Below are positions 59,695 through 64,000 of a DNA stretch of 64,000 nucleotides, in pieces. The notes under the pieces were generated by a model. It saw only the letters and a program-made list of their open reading frames with translations. It searched no databases and was not told the origin of the DNA. A program made the position numbers and the translations under genes. The DNA lies in contig NZ_PYMJ01000014.1 in the NCBI RefSeq assembly GCF_003025615.1, forward strand, positions 60,642-124,641, read 5' to 3'. Source of the DNA: Photobacterium frigidiphilum (GTDB lineage Bacteria; Pseudomonadota; Gammaproteobacteria; Enterobacterales; Vibrionaceae). Numbering within the stretch: position 1 is the first letter of the stretch; the number at the start of each line of letters is the position of its first letter.

Positions 59695-61101
59695 ATGTTT
59701 AAACCTGAATTGTTATCCCCTGCTGGCAGCCTTAAAAACATGCGTTACGCTTTTGCGTACGGTGCAGATGCTGTCTATGCTGGCCAACCTCGCTATAGCC
59801 TTCGTGTTCGTAACAACGAGTTCAATCACGAGAACCTTAAAATTGGTATCGACGAAGCACATGCGCAAGGCAAGAAGCTATACGTTGTATGTAACATTCA
59901 GCCACATAACTCAAAATTAAAGACCTTTATTCGCGATCTCAAACCTATCGTTGAAATGGGCCCAGACGCCTTAATCATGTCTGATCCTGGTCTTATCATG
60001 ATGGTACGTGAAAACTTCCCTGAAGTGGTTATTCACCTATCAGTACAAGCGAACGCCGTTAACTGGGCAACCGTTAAATTTTGGTCTACCCAAGGTGTTG
60101 AGCGTGTCATTCTTTCTCGTGAACTATCGCTAGAAGAAATCGAAGAAATTCGCGAAAACTGCCCTGAAACAGAATTAGAAATTTTCGTTCATGGTGCACT
60201 TTGCATGGCTTACTCTGGCCGCTGTCTTCTATCTGGTTACATGAACAAACGTGATCCGAACCAAGGTACTTGTACTAACGCTTGTCGTTGGGAATACAAA
60301 GCAGAAGCAGCAAAAGAAGACGAAAACGGTCAAATTGTTGAAGCTAACCCTGCAGGTACGGGGGTTAATGTTCAGGAAGTGGAAGTTCAAGAAGCTCGCC
60401 CTGACAACACTCTTGGTCTTGGTAAGCCAACAGACGAAGTGATTCTACTTTCTGAATCTCACCGTCCTGAAGAAAAAATGGCTGCTTTTGAAGATGAACA
60501 CGGCACTTACATTATGAACTCGAAAGACCTACGTGCTATCCAGCATGTAGAGCGTCTAACGAAGATGGGTGTGCACTCATTAAAAATTGAAGGTCGTACA
60601 AAGTCTTTCTACTACTGTGCGCGTACCGCTCAGGTATACCGTAAAGCAATTGATGATGCAGTAGCTGGCAAACCATTTGATGAAAGCCTAATGGGTACAC
60701 TAGAAAGCCTTGCTCACCGTGGTTACACCGAAGGCTTCTTACGCCGTCACACACATGATGCATACCAGAACTACGAGTACGGTTACTCAATTTCTGATAC
60801 TCAACAATTTGTGGGCGAATTCACAGGTAAGCGACGTGGTGATCTTGCAGAAGTTGACGTAAAGAATAAATTCTTGGTCGGCGACAGCCTTGAAATGATG
60901 ACGCCGAAAGGCAACGTTGTTTTCACGCTTGAAGTGATGGAAAACCGTAAGTCAGAATCTGTTGATGATGCAAAAGGTAATGGTCACTTTATGTTTATCC
61001 CAGTACCTGCTGATATGGACTTAGAGTACGGATTACTAATGCGTAACCTAAGCAATGGTCAGGATACTCGTAGCCCTCACGGTTCTGTAGACGGTAAATA
61101 A
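59695..61101 (+). CDS. trhP: tRNA 5-hydroxyuridine modification protein TrhP (peptidase U32 family)
   Basis: A 468-residue U32-family protein, formerly YegQ, needed for prephenate-dependent hydroxylation of U34 in certain tRNAs. Family blocks: PELLSPAGSLKNMRYAFAYG at the N-terminus; FVHGALCMAYSGRCLLSGYM, then GTCTNACRWEY supplying the conserved cysteines (likely Fe-S ligands); and MNSKDLRAIQHVERL and KIEGRTKSFYY. A variable acidic insert (about 205-260) is longer than in Escherichia coli. It lies 4 bp upstream of a ferredoxin gene, suggesting co-transcription. Confidence 0.93.
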   Translation: MFKPELLSPAGSLKNMRYAFAYGADAVYAGQPRYSLRVRNNEFNHENLKIGIDEAHAQGKKLYVVCNIQPHNSKLKTFIRDLKPIVEMGPDALIMSDPGLIMMVRENFPEVVIHLSVQANAVNWATVKFWSTQGVERVILSRELSLEEIEEIRENCPETELEIFVHGALCMAYSGRCLLSGYMNKRDPNQGTCTNACRWEYKAEAAKEDENGQIVEANPAGTGVNVQEVEVQEARPDNTLGLGKPTDEVILLSESHRPEEKMAAFEDEHGTYIMNSKDLRAIQHVERLTKMGVHSLKIEGRTKSFYYCARTAQVYRKAIDDAVAGKPFDESLMGTLESLAHRGYTEGFLRRHTHDAYQNYEYGYSISDTQQFVGEFTGKRRGDLAEVDVKNKFLVGDSLEMMTPKGNVVFTLEVMENRKSESVDDAKGNGHFMFIPVPADMDLEYGLLMRNLSNGQDTRSPHGSVDGK

Positions 61102-61105
61102 TTCG

Positions 61106-61360
61106 ATGGCATTGCTCATTAATGATAAGTGCATCAACTGCGATATGTGTGATCCTGAGTGTCCAAACGAAGCGATCACCATGGGCGAAGAGTTCTATGA
61201 AATAGATCCTGCCCGTTGTACTGAATGTATAGGCCATTACGACAAACCAACGTGTCAGTCTGTATGCCCTATTTCAAAATGTATTATCATCGATCCTGAT
61301 AATGTCGAAACCGAAGATGAACTGCTTGAAAAGTTTGTCAGCTTGCAAGGTTTGGCATAA
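61106..61360 (+). CDS. yfhL: 2[4Fe-4S] ferredoxin YfhL
   Basis: An 84-residue Allochromatium-type ferredoxin. Cluster ligands lie in CINCDMCDPECP (residues 9-20) and in the second group CTECIGHYDKPTCQSVCP, with the family's long spacing between cysteines in the second motif, and an acidic C-terminal helix. It begins 4 bp after trhP; electron donation to the TrhP-dependent reaction is a reasonable inference but unproven. A strong terminator follows. Confidence 0.93.
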   Translation: MALLINDKCINCDMCDPECPNEAITMGEEFYEIDPARCTECIGHYDKPTCQSVCPISKCIIIDPDNVETEDELLEKFVSLQGLA

Positions 61361-61362
61361 CG

Positions 61363-61390
61363 AAAAAAGCGCCTAAGGGCGCTTTTTTTA
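61363..61390 (+). terminator. Terminator of trhP-yfhL (also usable by mepA)
   Basis: AAAAAAGCGCC and its complement flank the 4-nt loop TAAG, followed by T residues. A/T runs on both sides allow bidirectional use between convergent yfhL and mepA. Confidence 0.88.
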
Positions 61391-61409
61391 TATCTACAAT
61401 TCAAGCTTA

Positions 61410-62249
61410 CTACTGAATTAATGCTAAACATTGAGGCGGGGTTATTTTCACCGGTTTCTTTTTCTTTGGCTGTGTTTCTTTTTTCTTGTTCTGAGCGGTT
61501 TGTTTTACTTTCTTTTGTGGCTTCCAAGAGGCCAGTTCAGCCCCGCAGCCATCCCCTGGAGGTGGTGGGTTTTGTGCCTTACAGTTAGTGCTGCCATCAG
61601 GGCAACTTAAACGCACGTGAAAATGATAATAATGCCCCCACCAAGGACGTACTTTTCTTAACCAATCACGGTTTTGCCATTCCGATTTACACAGTTGTTC
61701 TTTGATCACCGGATGAACAAAAATACGCGCTACACGCTCATCGCTTGCTGCTAATTGAATTAACAAGGCCTGCTTGTTACTCCAATTTTTATTATTAATC
61801 TTATAATCCTTTATATGTACCATCGGAAGCGGCTGTACTTCTACCAAGCTTTCTTTTTCCAATGGGGCATCAGTCATCTTTAACCAGATATCAGCATCAA
61901 GCCCTGTTTGATGGCTAGCGTGCCCCGATGAAAAACGTCCACCCCGTGGCATTGATATATCGCCAACTAGCATATTCCCTAGACGTAATTTTTGTGCATC
62001 TAACGATAATCCTTTTAAAAATTGGATCATCTCACTATGGCCGTAATAACGACCTCGTTGTGAGCGAATTACCTGATAGCCTTCCCCTTCTAGCGGTAAG
62101 GTTTCACCGCCAGCAAGGCAACCATTACTGTATGAGCCAATAGAATTTGATACACCATTGCTCGGTACTTTTACTTTTTCCCAAAGTGTAGCAGAAGCAG
62201 ACAAGCTGTAACTCATCAGCATGACAGCAAGAAGAAGTATTCTATTCAC
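61410..62249 (-). CDS. mepA: Penicillin-insensitive murein endopeptidase MepA
   Basis: A 279-residue periplasmic LAS-family metallopeptidase that cleaves D-Ala-mDAP cross-links in peptidoglycan. Signal peptide about 1-20 (SLSASA). Metal ligands in GHASHQTGLDADIWL and HFHVRLSCP, with RPWWGHYYH between. Conserved cysteines and the GDGCGAEL segment are present. The C-terminus has a Lys-rich tail (about 248-272), different from the Pro-rich enteric tail. It appears monocistronic. Confidence 0.93.
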   Translation of the reverse strand: MNRILLLAVMLMSYSLSASATLWEKVKVPSNGVSNSIGSYSNGCLAGGETLPLEGEGYQVIRSQRGRYYGHSEMIQFLKGLSLDAQKLRLGNMLVGDISMPRGGRFSSGHASHQTGLDADIWLKMTDAPLEKESLVEVQPLPMVHIKDYKINNKNWSNKQALLIQLAASDERVARIFVHPVIKEQLCKSEWQNRDWLRKVRPWWGHYYHFHVRLSCPDGSTNCKAQNPPPPGDGCGAELASWKPQKKVKQTAQNKKKETQPKKKKPVKITPPQCLALIQ

Positions 62250-62317
62250 AGTACCATCCCAATATTGTTATTAAATCCATTATTGAAATCATAGCGCACT
62301 CCCACTGTTGCATAGGA

Positions 62318-62345
62318 ATAAAAAAACAGCTCATAGGCTGCTTTT
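62318..62345 (-). terminator. Terminator of the SorC-family gene
   Basis: On the minus strand AAAAGCAGC pairs with GCTGTTTTT (one G-U) around the 6-nt loop CTATGA, ending in a run of T. It lies about 30 bp after the regulator's stop codon. Confidence 0.65.
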
Positions 62346-62375
62346 ATTATTTATTAGCGGGATAGATTAATGTTG

Positions 62376-63356
62376 CTACTTCATTTGCTGATCAAGGTTT
62401 AATATTGTCAGTGCATTACTCACACTGGTCGCGACAACATCAACAACGCCAGATCGTAATGCGCCTAACAACGCTAAGGCTTTGCTATTTTCAGCAGCCG
62501 ATACAACCACTGTTGGTATATGTCGCAGCTCTTCCATACTCAAGCCAATCACCCGATCACTCATCATTGTATCGGCTTGATTACCTTGGCTATCAAAAAA
62601 ATCATAGCCCGCAATATCGCCCACAACACCTTTTCGAATACGTGCTTCTACAATTTCTTGTGGCGTGAACCAACCCAACTTAACCATGTGGCTGTTTTCA
62701 TTCATATCACCGACACCGACTAGAGCAACATCAGCCCGACGAGCACGGTCTAGTGTTTCTTTTATCGTACCGTTTTTCATGAAGGCTTCTTTTACTTTAA
62801 TATCTTCAACGTAAGCTGGCGCATACAAGGTTTCACTAATGCCATCATATTTCTTCGCCAGTAATCGACAAATATGATCAGCATTAATCGCATTACCTGA
62901 ACGGTGAGTACCGCCGATACCACTCACAAAGCGACACTTTTTATGAGGTACAACACCAACGTGGCTAGCAATCGAAGCAATATTACGTCCCTGCCCAACC
63001 GTTACTACCATTTCATCCGTTAAGATCGTGGCTAAATAACTAGAAACAAGGCTAGCTACTTGTTGTCGTTGTGCTTCATCATCTGGTTGATCAAGAGCAA
63101 TCAATGCGCGCTTTAGATTGAAACGTTCAATAAGCTGTTGTTCGAGTTTTTCGCTAAAGACAGGGTGATATTTAACGGTAATTTCGACCACACCCTCTTC
63201 ACGAGCACGACGAAGCAAACGACCCACTTTGGCACGTGACATACCAAATTTTTTCGATATCTCTTCTTGAGTCGCACCATCTTGATAATAAGCGATAGCA
63301 ATCTCGGTCAATAAGTCACTATCAACATGTGGACTATCATTGGTATTTGCACTCAT
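62376..63356 (-). CDS. SorC/DeoR-type sugar-binding transcriptional regulator
   Basis: From ATG 63356, a 326-residue regulator. N-terminal helix-turn-helix at about 15-55 (LTEIAIAYYQDGATQEEISK, then FGMSRAKVGRLLRRAREEG), followed by a sugar-phosphate-isomerase-like effector domain (from about 60: VTVGQGRNIASIA, SGIGGTHRSGNAINADHICR, DVALVGVGDMN). Start selected for AAGGA seven bases upstream. The closest concepts are SorC, DeoR of Bacillus and LsrR; no sugar operon is adjacent in the window, so the ligand is unknown. A palindrome at 63510-63527 upstream may be an operator. Confidence 0.85.
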   Translation of the reverse strand: MSANTNDSPHVDSDLLTEIAIAYYQDGATQEEISKKFGMSRAKVGRLLRRAREEGVVEITVKYHPVFSEKLEQQLIERFNLKRALIALDQPDDEAQRQQVASLVSSYLATILTDEMVVTVGQGRNIASIASHVGVVPHKKCRFVSGIGGTHRSGNAINADHICRLLAKKYDGISETLYAPAYVEDIKVKEAFMKNGTIKETLDRARRADVALVGVGDMNENSHMVKLGWFTPQEIVEARIRKGVVGDIAGYDFFDSQGNQADTMMSDRVIGLSMEELRHIPTVVVSAAENSKALALLGALRSGVVDVVATSVSNALTILNLDQQMK

Positions 63357-63712
63357 CGTACGATCCTTCCTAGCTGCTATTTCGCGCATTCATTACCGAC
63401 AATATTACTATATGCGTGCCGTTAAATGGATAGTAAAGCTATGTATTCATTACAAACTTTATCTTTCCTTATTCCGTACCGCCTTTATTGATATATACAC
63501 CAAAAAGATCACCAAAATCATTTGGTGTCATAGCTATGCAACAAGGCCAATGTAACTGATTGATTAATTTAACTTTACAGACTGTACAGCTTTTTACCTA
63601 TTGGAACTCTAAAGCTATCTTTATTCAAGCAGGATAAGCTAATGATCATAAATTGCGCAGGAAAAATAGATAGGAATGAACAATAAATCATTTAGGTTGG
63701 TATAAAAAGTCG

Positions 63713-63744
63713 AACCAACTGAACTACCACTTCGCAGTGTCTAT
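63713..63744 (-). pseudogene. 5' fragment of a tRNA-Asp unit
   Basis: 32 bp identical, except for one base, to 63969-64000, i.e. the leader and first 21 nt of the intact tRNA-Asp. Beyond the D-loop GGTT the sequence continues as CGAC, reminiscent of the T-loop GGTTCGA, suggesting a deletion between the two GGTT motifs. Confidence 0.75.
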
Positions 63745-63770
63745 TGAGTTCTAATTTCCATTTTCTACAA

Positions 63771-63847
63771 ACGTAAAAAAGCCCTAATCTTTCCTGCTCT
63801 ACCTTCAAAGAGGGGGCTTCTTCAATAATGGCTACGTTAACGGGACT
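63771..63847 (-). pseudogene. 3' fragment of a tRNA-Asp unit with decayed terminator
   Basis: 63829-63847 matches the tRNA-Asp 3' end (63913-63931) at 14 of 19 positions, and 63814-63832 is identical to 63898-63916. The adjoining terminator copy (63774-63820) keeps its outer arms but has an unrelated centre. Confidence 0.6.
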
Positions 63848-63873
63848 TTCTAATTTTTATTTTATACAGACGT

Positions 63874-63902
63874 AAAAAAGCCCTAATCTTTCGATTAGGG
63901 CT
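63874..63902 (-). terminator. Intrinsic terminator of the tRNA-Asp transcript
   Basis: A perfect 10-bp stem (63879-63888 with 63893-63902) with a GAAA loop on the minus strand, then six T. It lies 10 bp past the tRNA 3' end. Confidence 0.9.
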
Positions 63903-63912
63903 TCTTCAATAA

Positions 63913-63989
63913 TGGCGGAGTGGACGGGACTCGAACCCGCGACCCCCGGCGTGACAGGCCGGTATTCTAACCAACTGAACTACCACTCC
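63913..63989 (-). tRNA. tRNA-Asp (anticodon GTC)
   Basis: 77 nt including an encoded CCA. The 7-bp acceptor stem GGAGTGG/CCACTCC, D arm with AGTTGGTTAGA, anticodon loop CTGTCAC (anticodon GTC), 5-bp T stem and loop GGTTCGAGTCC are all intact. The sequence closely resembles enteric tRNA-Asp. The transcript enters from beyond the right edge, so it may be the last member of a tRNA or rRNA cluster. Confidence 0.97.
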
Positions 63990-64000
63990 GCAGTGTCTAT

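Larger units (their letters stand above)
63390..63912. other. Gene-free region between the SorC-family gene and tRNA-Asp
   Basis: The left part should hold the regulator's promoter and the palindrome CACCAAA-ATCA-TTTGGTG (63510-63527), a possible operator. From about 63713 it consists of decayed tRNA-Asp array units and their terminators. I see no protein gene. Confidence 0.6.

Overview
The window is a stretch of ordinary chromosome from a gamma-proteobacterium of the family Vibrionaceae, most likely Photobacterium or a close relative. This is an inference from gene order and protein character: der/bamB/yfgM/hisS/ispG/rodZ/pilW, a full isc operon, queA-tgt-yajC-secDF, and phoBR next to ppk1-ppx and enlarged pstC/pstA genes. 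No database search was run. I identify about 55 protein genes, one complete tRNA gene, a 266-bp structured repeat, and several regulatory sites and terminators. I see no CRISPR array, prophage, integrase, transposase or rRNA.

Layout. 1-6.4 kb (minus strand): the start of der, then the envelope, isoprenoid and tRNA-synthetase operon pilW-rodZ-ispG-hisS-yfgM-bamB. 6.4-11.1 kb: rlmN, ndk and two neighbouring peptidase B genes. 11.4-17.2 kb: iron-sulfur assembly operon iscRSUA-hscBA-fdx-iscX behind two IscR sites. 17.2-19.0 kb: trmJ and, divergently, suhB. 19.1-24.9 kb (minus): queA, tgt, yajC, secD, secF. 25-27.5 kb: a trypsin-like exoprotease with a GlyGly-CTERM tail, a CBS protein and acpH. 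27.5-30.6 kb: glyoxylate shunt aceBA. 31.2-33.9 kb: oxyR divergent from a 2-Cys peroxiredoxin, then cutC. 33.9-39.4 kb: an accessory-looking stretch with a lipoprotein hydrolase behind a good Fur-box match, ppk2, an orphan LysR regulator, a lipoprotein and a small outer-membrane barrel protein.

39.5-53.4 kb is a phosphate island: phoU-pstB-pstA-pstC (minus), a GcvR-like ACT protein, ppk1-ppx (plus), and pstS, phoR, phoB (minus). Pho boxes with well-placed -10 elements lie in front of both pstC and phoB. With ppk2, the window encodes phosphate sensing, uptake and three polyphosphate enzymes. 53.4-61.4 kb holds sbcDC, rdgC, trhP (yegQ) and the yfhL ferredoxin gene. 61.4-64 kb holds mepA, a SorC-type regulator and tRNA-Asp, behind which lie decayed pieces of further tRNA-Asp units.

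The least explained structures are (i) the 266-bp element at 45363-45628, bounded by 33-bp imperfect inverted repeats and folding into nested hairpins, (ii) the decayed tandem tRNA-Asp array at the right edge, and (iii) the uncharacterised LysR / lipoprotein / barrel group at 36.5-39.4 kb. I found no clear evidence of a wholly new multi-gene system.
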